DNA of 64,000 bases, taken from contig CM022671.1 in assembly GCA_012295275.1 (NCBI GenBank), positions 12,774,678 to 12,838,677 of the forward strand, read 5' to 3'. The notes below the pieces were generated by a model that was not told where the DNA came from, made no database searches, and saw only the letters and a list, made by a program, of their open reading frames with translations. Each line of letters opens with the position of its first letter. Positions within the stretch are counted from its first letter, which is position 1. Shown here piece by piece: positions 36,701 to 49,668 of the stretch. The translations under genes and the position numbers were made by a program. The stretch comes from Chrysomallon squamiferum (taxonomy: Eukaryota > Mollusca > Gastropoda > Neomphalida > Peltospiridae).

Positions 36701-39700
36701 AAGTACAGAAAAACCAGTGCGTAGTTATTTACTTTTGTTCAGTTCATTCTTAATCACCACATTTTCAGAATTAATTCAGTACATAGTTGCAAACCATTTG
36801 GAAGGAGTGGACTTCTGTAAAAAGGAACTTACCAAGTCCATGGTAATTATTATTAATAAATATTATATGCTTCATTAGTTGGCCTTCTGTAGTTTCAAAC
36901 AGAAGTCAAAGCAATATACTTTCTTTACAAATGAAGGTACATTTCCAGTTCCACCCAATACTTCCATTTGTGATAATAAAAGGCTATAGTAAATATCTGT
37001 GGGAAAATTGATATAATCCACAAATGATGACAGTAACCGTAAAGCTTTCTTTACATCATAATTTTTTTTAAGATATATATTCTGATAACTATTAACAATA
37101 AAATATACTGAAGTATCACACAAATACTAAGTCACTTCAATATGGTAAGTAGTTAATTAAAAATTACTGTTTTTTTAATCAGGATAACCCATGGACATCT
37201 AAGATAATTTCATTAAAATATTTAAATAAAATAGAAAAATAAAAAAATATATATGTGTGTGTGTGTGTGTATATATATGTGTGTATGTGTGTGTGTGTGT
37301 GTGTACACATATATACACACATACATATATATATATATGTTTTCATATGATTTGAATGATAACACACATACCTCATTGTAAACAACAATTAATATTATAC
37401 AAGTGTTTCTTTTTATGTTTCTCTTTTACTGAATGAAATTAATTTCAAAAAACTATCTTTTAATCAAGGTGTAAACAAATTATTTATGGCAAACATTAAA
37501 CTATTTGAAACTTTGTAATGTATTTTTAAAGTGCTACAGCTCAAGGAATATAATAAAATAAATACAATTGATGTCTTACATGTAAAAAGAACAATCTCAG
37601 CAAATGTAATGAAAACAAATATATTTATTAACAATACACAATTTGTTTTTCTTTCTCATGTCATATCTCTTCTTTCTATCTTTTAATACTATGAAATCAT
37701 TCCAGATAAAAGAAAATGCTGGAAAACAATATATATTATCACATGCTGAATGCTTATTTGCATCATTAGTCTTACCATTTAGGGTTACAGAATACTGTTC
37801 AGTGTTTTCAGCAATATAATTCTATTATTTTCATATGTAATTAATTAGTTTTGGTATAATGATATAAACGGCATTTATCAATATTAAGAAATTAATTAAT
37901 TAATTAGCTTTTTTATCATTTTGGAAATTTATTTAGTCGTATTTTATGTATTAATATTTTATTTTGTTACACAAATATTTATAACCAATAAATGGAAAAT
38001 TAAGTTTTCTAAATCTTAGTCTATTTATATTCAAATATTTTCAAATACGATATTTTTAAATTTAAACATTTCAAAATTTAGAAGTAGATTCTGAGTACTT
38101 TATCAAATTCAGCTAAAATTGGCTTAATTTAAAATATATAAATAATTTAATATATATAAACCACATTTATTTCATATTTTTCCCAGCTGAAATTATAAAT
38201 ATGTTGTAATAATCTATGCACTGTTATACAATGACAGTTTAAGATGAGTTCACAAAAAGACTCCATTTATTCATTCACAAATCAATGTTAGAAATTATAA
38301 ATACACATTCATCCAGATATACTAACAGATTAAAAAACATAATGATGTACACATTCATAAATCTGTAAAATTATAAATATACACACTTTCATACTTAGTA
38401 ACCAGACAAAAGGTAAGAAACGTGAACAAAAATAACATTGTGTGAATTAATCCAAATACTACTTCTTACGTTTATTAACAATAAATTACAAATACCTGTA
38501 GATAAACTATTAAACAAAACAGAATGAAAAAGGAAGTGTAAACAAATACAATGGATGGAAATGGGTTTCAAAATCAGAAAATATAAATAACATTATTATA
38601 CAAACCAAAATTTAACAAAACCAAAACGAACCAACAAATAAATGTTGCATACATGAAAACAATTTAAAATAAACAATTCATTTATTATCAACATACGTTT
38701 ATACAGTATATAATAAACTAGTAAATAAATCTGGAATATGAAAAATTTAAAAAATTAAAAAATAAAACAATAAAAATTAATAATAACTGTAACTAAATTT
38801 TATTTAAAATGTTCTTTGGTTTGTTTTGGAAAGTTTAATAAATAAATATCATACATGGAAATTCAGAATATTAACAAAAATATCTGCCACTGACATTTAA
38901 AAATATAACTAAATAAAATAATAAAAAATAATTTTAAAAGTTATCCTATAGTTTTATTATTAGCATAAATGTTGCCAAAGAAATAATATTCAAAAGTAAT
39001 TGTTGTTCTCAGATTCTCAATACAGTACCAATCAAAACTGTCTCTAGAACAAATTCTGACATTTTTTATGAAAGAACATTCACAAATTGATGAATGCTTA
39101 AGATATACAAATATAATGCAGACAAAATGTTATTGTGCAAGTACATTTACACAAATGATGTTTGTATTAAAAGACAGCTGATCTATCATACCAACCCAAT
39201 TAAATCACTGTTAATAAAGTAACAAAATTCCATATTTACATGTGTTCACTATTACTGTCAAAATAATAACTTGTTATTTTTATAAATGAAAATAATTTAC
39301 TTTTGTTTTAAATTCTTATCAATAATCTGCAGAAGAATAATCAAATTAACAGTTTCATTTAATAATTTTTCATTTCTTGTGATAATGCTGGTAAAAAGAG
39401 TGATATTTTAAAAGGTAATTTCTAACATTTAAATTTTTGTTATTCATAATGATATGGAATCATAACAAATGGAATTAATTTTTTTCTTGAAAATGCTTTC
39501 ATTTATGAAAAAAGCTAAAAATATGAATAGTTTTTCCTGGAGTATACAGTGACATGTAAATTTCACCATTACTAACATTTCTTGCCAAAAAAACCCCAAA
39601 AAAGTAAATATGTTAACAGAAAAAAAAAACAAAAAAAAAACCCTCAAAAAACAATGATGAAAATAATAATTTTAAAATATTATTAATAATCATAAACTTA

Positions 39701-39851
39701 CTGAAGCTAATTATTAAACTGTTCCTCTTTACAAAATATTAAATAAAATCATCTGAGCAAATGTTTATGCAAGTTTCAGAGGGAAGGATTCTAAAAATGT
39801 TATTTTATAATTAAATGCAATATTAATTAGAATATACACATTCACTCTAGT
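33758..39851. other. about 6 kb without a convincing gene
   Basis: AT-rich intergenic DNA between two genes that face each other (plus-strand gene ending at 33757, minus-strand TMEM43 ending at 39852). Two exon-like stretches (36769-36842 plus strand, 36875-37123 minus strand) are listed as findings but have no partner exons. Poly-T near 36671-36694 and a GT/AC tract at 37252-37340 are present. Confidence 0.5.
37252..37340. repeat. (GT)n/(AT)n microsatellite with self-complementary arms
   Basis: GTGTGT and TATATA blocks followed by ACACATATATACACACATA; the second half is nearly the reverse complement of the first, so the tract can fold into a hairpin. Confidence 0.85.
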
Positions 39852-42800
39852 CTATCTGGCTCTGTAGTTATTGTACGAGTAACTTGACTGCCGACCATGT
39901 AACCGAGACAAAAACAAAGGTAATGCTGCCATTACCAAAATAGCCATTCCCAGCCAAGGGCGGTACCTAATCCAACCTGTTGCAATTACTGTCAAAGAAA
40001 GGCTGATAGAGAGCGAAATGTTCATCAAGGTCACACCCATCCAAATTAACTCTCGTATTATAGGCAGCCAGTCAACTGAAACAGAGAAAAAAATAAGAAA
40101 TTTTAATAGTTTTGTAACAATAATTTCTCCTTTAGTCTCTCTGTCTCTTTTTCTCTCTGTTTCTCTTTACACAACAATATCTAATTCTGGATGTGGGTCA
40201 TTCTGTGTGAAATAACCCCCCAAAATGGGAAAATGAAACCTCAACCCTTTGACTTTGCTAAAAATTAATATTTAGGGTATCTGGGGATATTTTTAAATCA
40301 ATTTTACTGAAATGGTATTTGTAGAAAGGTGATTTAACAAGGATTCCAAAAACGACATTTTTCACCCAGGGATAATTTGAAGGGTGATAACATTTTGACC
40401 TTCACTTAGACCTTGAGGATCATGTGACCCTAAAATTGCCTTGCATGAAAAATTTAGCCCAATACATATTCTACTCAAGTAATTATGTGTAATTTTTATT
40501 ATTATTATGATTATTATTATTATTATTTTTTTTTTATCTGTATATTTTATATCTTATATTATTAATGATTTTTTTTTATGTGTTATTAATCAATGCCAAA
40601 TCTGTTAGTTAATGAAGCAAACAAAATTATTTACAGTATTTATTCTGACTGTTGGCACTAATCATCTACTTTTGAAACCTTTTAAAAAAACTAAAATGTT
40701 TAGAGACATTCTCCACTTTATCTTTGATAACTGATGAAAAAACAGAAACACTAACCCAGTGTAGTGATTATACTTGTGAGGCAGCCAAATCCTACAAACA
40801 TCAAGAACCATCCTCCAAACCGAATTAGCCAAGTCATCATTAAGTTCTCTTCCTGTTCTCTCCCAAATATTTCCTGTAAGCAGAAACACATTTTTAATGA
40901 AATAACTGAAAAATTCTAGGTCTGTTCTATCCCAAATATTCCTTAATCTATTTTTTTAATTATAACAGATGATATTTATAATTCAGTTTTGCGTCTGTTC
41001 ATTGACAAGACACTAAAATCAACCAGGTGAAAAATATAACATTTTTGTGATTACAAAAATATGTGCTTTACATAATACTAAATTTTCTGTCCCTTTATGA
41101 GATAATTTTATTAAGTTAGTGTTACAGTTAATAAATAATACGCAAATATTTCATTGGTTCATGTATAAATGCATAAAATGGACATTATATTATATGTATA
41201 TTTTTATGAGTGGGTAATTCTGAACAAATATACAATATAAATAACAATTAATTAAATAAGATTAAATTAAATTATGGCTGTAGGCAAAATTTAATCGTTT
41301 TCTAAAATTAAACTAAAATAAGAAATTTTAAATATACGGTATACCCTCACCTGTTCGCGGTTCCCCATTCGCGGCCCCGCATATTTGTGGGTTAGGCTCT
41401 TAACCCTATCACATCGTATGCTGGTATACCACGCTAGTGTCATAACGTCATAAAAACAAATGCTCGGTAAACCGGGTTTTTGTAGGTCATAGAGACTTAA
41501 GTGCCTGAAGAGTAGGAATAATTACCTGAAGTGCTGTAAAGCAGCAGCTAAGCTGTGCCATACTGTACATTAGTGTTATCATCATCATCGTATGGCACTG
41601 CAAATTTCATCATCATTTTATTATCATTCATTATTGGTGACAGCACAAACAATATCAAATTTTTTCAATTATTATACGTATTTTTTTATAAATGCATACA
41701 CTGTATGTACCGTGCATATTTTTTGTGACCGTGTATTAATAATGTTTTTAATTGCATATTATTACTGAATTGTATTATTATTACCTGAACTGTGCGTACT
41801 GTATTTAACTGTCTGTTTGCCTTTAAATTTGTTCCACTTTCTGTCAATTCTAATACATATGTTGTACGCATAGAAAATGACTTTAAGGTACAGTAATACT
41901 GTATGGGTAACTATGCTATGCGGTGTTACTGTCCTCCTGTACTTACGTTTCTTTCTGATTAAAATATTGTTTCAGTACAAAATTAAAATGTGTTTACATT
42001 ATCATTACTACATTAGTGAAATACATAACTGCATGCAATATTACTACATTATTACTGTATTAATGAGTAAGAATGTCTTTAGAAAGTGTTTGGGAAGCAT
42101 TTAGTACCGTATATAATCTCATAATAGACGTTTTAAAACTGCATCCAATATTCGGCGTTTTTTTCGCTATTCGCAGGGGGGGGGTAAAGAACGTAACCCC
42201 CACGAATAGCGAGGGAATACTGTATTTCTTTCTTTTAGTAAAGAACATCTGCTACTGAAGTTGAAATGTATGAAGTAATTTGCCTCGAAAAAATAACTAA
42301 CTTTGGGGCTGAGGTTGCCATAATGAAGCAGTTCTAGAGTGTCACCTGCAACAGTCCTGTATTCAGCCAGTTGTCTCCCCTGCTGTCTGGCAACAATGCT
42401 AACCTGAAATTAAAAAACAACTGAATATTTATTTATTTAAAAGATATTACAGTACAATTTATTATTAGTGGCTGTTAAGTGTTAAACACATGACACTGTG
42501 TAACAGTGATATCCAGTCAACATTTTCCACATTGTTTCTATAACATGAAAATAAACATTCATGATTAAAATATTTTTGAACTTCAGTGTGTAATGTGTCA
42601 GTACCAGTTATAAGTGTATGTGTTCTTTTCTGAAAAAAGATAGGAAATATTTTTTTTTAACAAGAACACAACAGTGTGTGAAATATTTTTACCTGTTGTG
42701 CAGGTCCTAGTCCAGACTGTCCTACCAAACCAGCATATTCAAAGGTAATTCTGAGATCACCCACCTGTGAACAACCAAGACATTAAATAAAAATATAATA

Positions 42801-45800
42801 CAAATAATCAATTTTTTTTTATAATAACTTTTGGTCCAGAAGCTATTAATTACTTCATTTTTTAACAATATATGCATATGAAAACTAAGATGTTTTTCTT
42901 TAATGACTTAATAAACATTGCAGTATGAAGTGAAATTATTTTCAAATATTTTAATGTTCAAATAGAAAACAGAAACATTTTAAAACATTTCTAATTCCTG
43001 ACAGACAAAATATAATCACACACCAACATCACAATCAATCATACAGACTCAAATTCAGTCACACACAAATTATACATAAAAGATAAAGCCTAACTAACCT
43101 GTGGTCTTGCAGGATTCACACTGTGATAGAGAGCTCCATTAAAAAACTGAGTTGTTGGAATCATCAGGAGGTGGACCAGGCAAAACTAGTGTTTTGAAAT
43201 CATCTATTTTATTCAAAAGACCTGGAATAAGGTTTTATAACTTTTTATAAGCTATATACATTATAAAGATAAAATAAAAAATGCATCAATAAATTATGAT
43301 GATAATACATAATCAGCCAGCCAAGCAAACCAAATAGCTAACAACTGAAAAAGTTAACTGTTTCATTAAGGGAAAATGAAATCAATAAATCACGTAATAT
43401 GCACAATCTCTCAGTATATATATATGTCATGTAGATGATGCCTTTCATTGTTCCTATATTTTAAAAAAATTTCATATAAAAAATAAATAAAAAATGTACC
43501 AATATTAAAGAAAATATATAAAATATGTATCATAGTCAGGGAAAAAAACATTAGTAATAAACAATTTATTTTCAGGTCACAATACTTAAAACAATTTACT
43601 TACTTTGGGATAATACAAAGTTGCCAACATGTACTTCAGGTGCCACAAGAGTCACAGACTGTACAGACATTGTCCTATAATAGTAACTACTTTGTTTAAT
43701 AACATATACATGTATATATATAATAATAATTAACAGATTTTAATAATTCAATATAACTGATGATATCTGAAAAGAAAGCCACTATCATTAATTCAAGTAT
43801 TATTCCCATCATCTTTAATGATCACACAGATGGGAAAGCACATACCACATTACTTGATAACTAAATCATTTAGGAGACCACCTGAAACATCATTACACAA
43901 GTAATATAATTATGTACAAGTAGGAGAAAGATTCCATAGTGCAACATATTACAAAATCAGACTTACACAGGGTTTTCATGATTGAAAGAATTATCAAATG
44001 AAGAACTTCTTACGAGGTCAGACCTCCATTCCTGTGCTGTGAAAATCAAAAAAAATAAGTGCATGAAAAAATGTTTCACAGTTCAACACATTTTAACGGG
44101 AGATTTTTATATTACATAATATTAACAGCAGAAGAGAGGAATTTGCTTGCTCATTATTATTATTATTTAAAACAACTGCTAGCTCAATTTCATGGTTCAT
44201 CATTCATTAGTAAAAAGGGACCATTTATATGCATTTTTCCCATATAGAGAAGTAGTTCATGAAAAAGCAGAGGTTTAGAAATGGCTGGATCAGAAAGGAT
44301 TGAAATATATCTCAGTGGTAAATAACAAACAGTCAAAATATTGCAAAGACTTGAAAAAAGGGAGTAAAAATTAAACTAACCAAAACTAACTAACTAAATA
44401 AATAATAATAATATTAAACTGAGACAGACTGCTGTAGATGATCTTTTGTAATTGCTTGTAACTCATAATAAATACTGCAAAAATGTCAGTGCTGTTTTGA
44501 TGAAAAACAAAAAATAGATAATTATTACTAAAAATACTTACTGTATGAATAAGTTGTTTCTGTTCTTGTTTGTCCACCTTCATTGTATTCCCTTGAAAAA
44601 ATATAATTACGTGTTAACTGCTTCTTAAAATAATCTTACTCTAAAACACTAAATGATTTAACAATAACCACATCCCACTTTATTTAAATGTACCCATTCT
44701 GAAAATATGAATATTTATTGTTAAAATTCAGTAGTGTTTCAATATACAAACATTCAATCACCCACACCTACACACAGTGTAATAATGCAAGAGGCACAGC
44801 TACATACACACTGTTATATTGAAATATTTATATTCAACACCTACTGAACAAAAATTAAATAGTTTTCACAAATATTTTTCTTACCGTTTGCTTTCATGTT
44901 CAACCCACTGAAACATTTCAACTTTTCTTTTCAACTTCACAGATGGTGTTGAAATCTTATATAATGGATCTTGTAACATCTGCATAAAATGAATATTACT
45001 TTTTATTTCAGCTGCATTTAAAATAAATTATTTTTTGCTGGTTTATTTTAGTTTAATGTGAAGATACAACTAAATGATTAAACTGAACTTAAAAAGACAG
45101 TCACGCACATCCCTTCCCCATGCCAACAAGATCCTCCCTCTTCAAAAAAAAAAAAAAAGAAAAACAGAAGAAAAGAAAGAAAAAAGACTTTATCGCTAAA
45201 AAAAATACATACAAAAATAACACATAATTCTGGAACTTTTTTTCATTTAAAGTTTATCTTAAAAGAATTTACAAAAACAATTCCCATATTTCTTAAAGAT
45301 AACTGTTGTCATTACTTCATAAAAATTAACTATATTATTTCCTCACCTTCTGAGTTTTAAGATATCCAGAAATATGAACTAATTTTCCATTGTTTTCATC
45401 AAATGCTACATCAATAGTACTAAGTGGAATGACAATCTGAAGACCTTCATCAAGTGACTGCGCTTTCTGAACTGCTCGACCCTGCAAATTTTACTCATAT
45501 TTATTCATCAAAATATAATATTTTAAACAATTAAAACACAAAAAGATTAAAATTGTCTAATGTGAAATATAGGCTTCTGGTTTGTAATTGTACTAAGTAA
45601 TATAAAATCTATCTCATTCTCATTTTACTATATTTGAGGGTAATATATTGTATTTTTTTATATGCTACAAGAATTTACACCATTGTCAAACTGATTAAAA
45701 ACAAAAATTAATGCTTTAAAAGGTTTTTATACTGGATTTATTATTAAAAAAAGAAATAAAAAATATATATATATATTTTAAATTAAAATAAAATTACATT

Positions 45801-47213
45801 AAAAAAAAAAGTTTTAATTTATTATTAAGATTACTTTTTTAAAATAAACAAACCTCATTCCAGAAAAGCAGATATGATGCTGCAATTAAGATTGCAATAC
45901 CAACTAAAATTCCTATAAAACTGTTTCCAATTCGTTCTAAGAAAGTTGAGTTACGATGGTATGAAACTCCAGTATGTGAATCACCTCTCATGTTGTGCAT
46001 TCCTGGATCATCTGGGTACTGAAATATATAAATAAATAAATAATTAAATAAATGGATGGATGAATGAAATTTGAATGAATAAATAAATAAAATAGAAATA
46101 TTGTACTAATTAGCATTAAGAAATATGTGAAAACAGAAATGATTTTTAGTTATTATTATTATTATTATTTTGTTTTTAAATTTCCTAATGTGTTTTATAA
46201 AATTAAAAATTAAAATATTTAATTATTATAATATCATTATAATTAATCAAAAACCTAAATTCAATCTTTTCTGAAAACAAACAACTTTCAAAAACACATT
46301 TCACTTTTAAATTATAAGACAAATATCATTTACAACACAACACATGAATTCATTTATATCAATCATTCTTGAACTTCAAATTAATGTCAAAGCTTTCTTT
46401 CAAATGCTTTACCTGCATTCGATGATCCATATTCTTACCTACCTAAACAGAAACTACTTGTTTTCAGGTACATTAATTCAAATCATAATTCTAAAAATAA
46501 GCACATTTACTGTTATGCAAGGCTGATCAGATTATTTCCCATTTGTGGTTTACAGTGGCTGAAACAGATGTCAAGGTGTAAACACTTTCATGAGAAAACA
46601 GTTTCATTATCTGACCTTGATCTTTTTTCCTGTTGTTTGTTACAGGTAAATTAAAAGGTATGCCTCTAGTGACAATGTATAACACCTGATGTCACAGCTG
46701 ACTATCAGCAGATTATAATCACATTAAAAATATATTAAATATAATTTTAATATTAAGTATTTAATAATAGTAATAATAATATAATAAGAAAAATAATTTA
46801 AAAATATTATCATAATCATCTTTATTTTAAATCAGACAATTCACTAGAAAAATAATTCTTTCTTATATCAATTATATGCATTATACTCTGAACATGTGTA
46901 ACTTTAATAACTGACAACGTACACTACATTAACTCTATCAAGAATATAGAAAATAAAAATAAAACTGATGACTATTTCGGCATAATTTTTTTTTTTTTTC
47001 GATAAACATAAAATGAAAATTAGACATTTATAGTAATACGCTATCACTATCAGTATCATACGTTATGGGAAGAATAAGGTTAACATCTTTCAGCTTGTCA
47101 CCTTGTGGTATAACTTTCTTGGAAGCGTAATTTGAGCCAAAAGTCTTTTTGCAGTTTTAACCTAGTTAAAAAGATTATTTCAGCAACAATGGTTTTACCT
47201 GCTGTCTATACAT
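39852..47213 (-). CDS. TMEM43: TMEM43 (LUMA), inner nuclear membrane/ER protein; frameshift in one exon
   Basis: Coding exons (5' to 3'): 47199-47213, 46413-46442, 45854-46018, 45347-45481, 44885-44979, 44542-44591, 43967-44036, 43604-43674, 43099-43221, 42693-42764, 42302-42403, 40756-40873, 39852-40075. About 420 residues; the human protein has 400. TMEM43 is a four-pass protein of the inner nuclear membrane that binds lamins and emerin. Matches to the family include GRAVQKAQSL, KLKRKVEMFQWVE, EWRSD, VGDLRITFEYAGL and VDWLP. One membrane segment lies near the N-terminus (FIGILVGIAILIAASYLLFW) and three near the C-terminus, with the large lumenal domain between. The first ATG (47213) is in frame with a second one (46430, better +4 G); either may be used. 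Exon 43099-43221 has one base too many: its 5' and 3' parts are in different frames, with a stop in the first frame at about 43137. Confidence 0.93.
41337..42222. mobile_element. non-autonomous pogo/Tigger-like DNA element, 886 bp, in a TMEM43 intron
   Basis: The left end CGGTATACCCTCACCTGTTC and the inverted right end CAGTATTCCCTCGCTATTC are imperfect inverted repeats, each flanked outside by TA, the Tc1/mariner/pogo target. CpG-rich subterminal motifs (GTTCGCGG, ATTCGCGG left; GCGAATAGCG right) fit pogo/Tigger ends. No transposase is left inside. Intron 40874-42301 of TMEM43 contains it fully. Confidence 0.6.
46912..46970. repeat. direct repeat, left copy (~59 bp)
   Basis: Starts TGACAACGTAC and contains ATCAAGAATATAGAAAATAA; a near-identical copy is at 47976-48039 in the same orientation. 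Confidence 0.8.
47028..47150 (-). other. 40-codon open frame in TMEM43 intron 1, followed by a short A-rich tail
   Basis: The minus-strand frame ends in TAA at 47028-47030 and has protein-like composition (segments VIPQGDKLKDV and YDTDSDSVLL). It begins about 50 bases after the TMEM43 exon-1 donor. The best AG in front of the frame (in GCAAAAAG) is poor; the better TTTTTAACTAG acceptor would put another, shorter frame in use. Thirty bases after the stop there is a run of 14 A (minus sense). It could be an alternative TMEM43 exon, a retroposed gene fragment, or chance. Confidence 0.25.
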
Positions 47214-47287
47214 ACTTAAACTGCAATATCTTTGTAACAACCCCAGTATGTCGCACCAAACTGTTTGAACTTCCTGCAGTGACACCC

Positions 47288-47295
47288 TATTTATA
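47288..47295 (-). promoter_or_regulatory. TATA box of TMEM43
   Basis: Minus-strand TATAAATA about 75 bases upstream of the in-frame ATG at 47213 and about 90 bases upstream of the exon-1 donor (CAGCAG|GTAAAA, 47198/47199). It sits in a short palindrome CTATTTATAAATAG. Confidence 0.5.
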
Positions 47296-47670
47296 AATAG
47301 ACTAATGTGACAAAAGGCATTTTTTCATTGGTTACTAAATAAAGTACTATATTCCCTAATATCGCATGTTTATTTCTGTGTAACTAACCTAATGTCGATC
47401 TTTGTGTACACCTATTAAATTGTATGTAGCATCGAGTAAATTTTATTTAACGTTTTTTTCCCCCTTATGTAAAAAGTTAACAATATAATGTTTCAGATTA
47501 ATACAATTTCCCATTTTACTGCTTTAATTTGTCGTGATGTTCAAATAACAAATCTGCGATACGCGATAGTGTTTTAGGAAGAACATACTGATTTTCAACT
47601 AAACATAAATCATTATTTTGTCAGTGTGATGATCTACATTATGTTGTGATAACTTTCATGATAATATCTA

Positions 47671-47704
<34 letters not shown>

Positions 47705-47975
47705 CTGATGACGACTGTGTCAGGTTGCTTGTAAGTACAGACTGTACAGTACAGTACTATTATTGTTAAAAATATGAAAATAGCTATTGTAAATAATTTA
47801 ATTGATACACGTTTTTAAAACTCACGATTAATAGCAAGCAAATTCAAACGTCATGTGAAATCTGTAACATGTAATTGTTTTCTTTGCAAAATATTCATGT
47901 TGCAGTATGTTTTGAGAGGTACTGATGCAGATGTCTAGGAAAATCCACATAAAATACTGTTTAAATCAAATTATG

Positions 47976-48039
47976 TGACAACGTACTCTCCATTAAATCT
48001 ATCAAGAATATAGAAAATAAAAATAAAACAAACACTGAT
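47976..48039. repeat. direct repeat, right copy (~62 bp)
   Basis: Same orientation as 46912-46970, with a few substitutions and a 4-base insertion near its right end; the copies start 1,064 bp apart. Confidence 0.8.
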
Positions 48040-49197
48040 AAGAATTAAATAGTTTATTTATTTATTTTTATACATTATTTGCAATATACAATACATTTGA
48101 ATTAAAAAAAAAAGAAAAAAAGATGAAATAAATTTAAATGAAGCCTTTTAGCATTTCACTGAAATAAAATATTAAAATTAATGTTTATGTTCACACTAAG
48201 ATTCACACTAATATTAATGTATAACAAAATGTCTAAAAATTGTCAGTGAATGAAGTATAATGATTATTAGTGTATGTTATGAGTGTACCGCATGTTTATC
48301 AATACAAATAAAACATGAAAACTCAAATAAGATAGCAAAAAAAAAAATCAATTGTTCTTTGAACTTCACTTATCTAACACTAAATTATTTCTCAATAATC
48401 ATACTTTTGCATAAAACACTGTTTTAAAATATTTTTCCTGAAATGAGAACAAATGCAATTTGGTTAAACTTTTTCATACACATTTGTTCTATACTATTCC
48501 TTTTCCGTAGCTTCCTAATAAAATCATAACAAAATCCACAATTTCATTGGTTTTATCAAATTACTCTAAAGATGGATATAGAATTATGGTAAAAAATCAC
48601 AAATTACTGATAACAAGACCAAGAATGATAATTATTATATTACTGTTTGACAGTGAAATATCATTTGATTACGTGTTTCACAAAATCATTTTATTAAGTT
48701 ATGACTAAAAATAATTCATATAAATGTCACTATTAGGACCATGCTACAAATACTTTAAGAAACAACTACAAAAATATACATATACACATATATATTAAAA
48801 ACATACCCTGACAATTTCTATTTCTTAAAACAATTAAATATATTTTAAAATAAAATAACAAACAAAAAGAACAGAAATTTAAATATATAACAATGAGTAA
48901 ACTGCATTTTCATAAAGCAAAGCTTGAGAGATTCTGCTATTTTCCTTTTTTCTGAGTTTTACTTTTTTATTATTTTTTTAATGATTAATAAAAAATAAAA
49001 AAATGTTTTTTGTTTAACATCATTTTTTGACTGTTGCAGTTTAGCCTTTCAAATGCCCAACAAAATTTTCTCATGTTGTAACAAAAGAATAAATCATTTA
49101 CTTCAACCAGCATTTTTCATGCATTTATCTTGTCTTAAACAAAAACTAAAATTTTTGGCACATTTTTTTGATTAGATTTTATTATTATTTAATAATG

Positions 49198-49305
49198 TTA
49201 ATTTGTTAAATACAATCTCCTTTCACTACATATCAAATCTTTTTGTTGCTTATACTCTGCCTCTGTCACAACCATATCATAATGTAATGCCTCAAGCAGT
49301 AAATT
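49198..49305 (-). other. exon-like stretch with stop, minus strand
   Basis: A strong acceptor (TCTGTATTTCAG) is followed by 35 protein-like codons (contains VVTEAEYKQQKDL) and TAA at 49198-49200. It starts in phase 0, as does the last XPOT exon, so it could be an alternative XPOT 3' exon or the end of another gene. No upstream partner was found. Confidence 0.25.
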
Positions 49306-49617
49306 CTGAAATACAGAGATATTTTTAAAAAAGAAAAAAGAAAATGAACAACTTTTTTTGAAATATTGTCCATCATTTAATTCAAGATTGTTCTCACTGA
49401 AATTAATTACATAAGCCACTTAATGTGCTTCAGAAGGTCAAATTGAAATAAGAAGTTTTATATTTGAATTAATAAATAAAACTACTGTATGAAACAGATA
49501 GTGTAACATATGATGTTTCCACTGTACATTGACAGTTCATTATCCAGAAATCTGAAAATGTTCAGGAACTGATCTTTTTTGTTATTTGTATATTTGTGTG
49601 TATGTATAAATGTATAA

Positions 49618-49619
<2 letters not shown>

Positions 49620-49665
<46 letters not shown>
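49620..49665. repeat. (GT)n microsatellite
   Basis: About 23 uninterrupted GT units. Confidence 0.97.
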
Positions 49666-49668
<3 letters not shown>

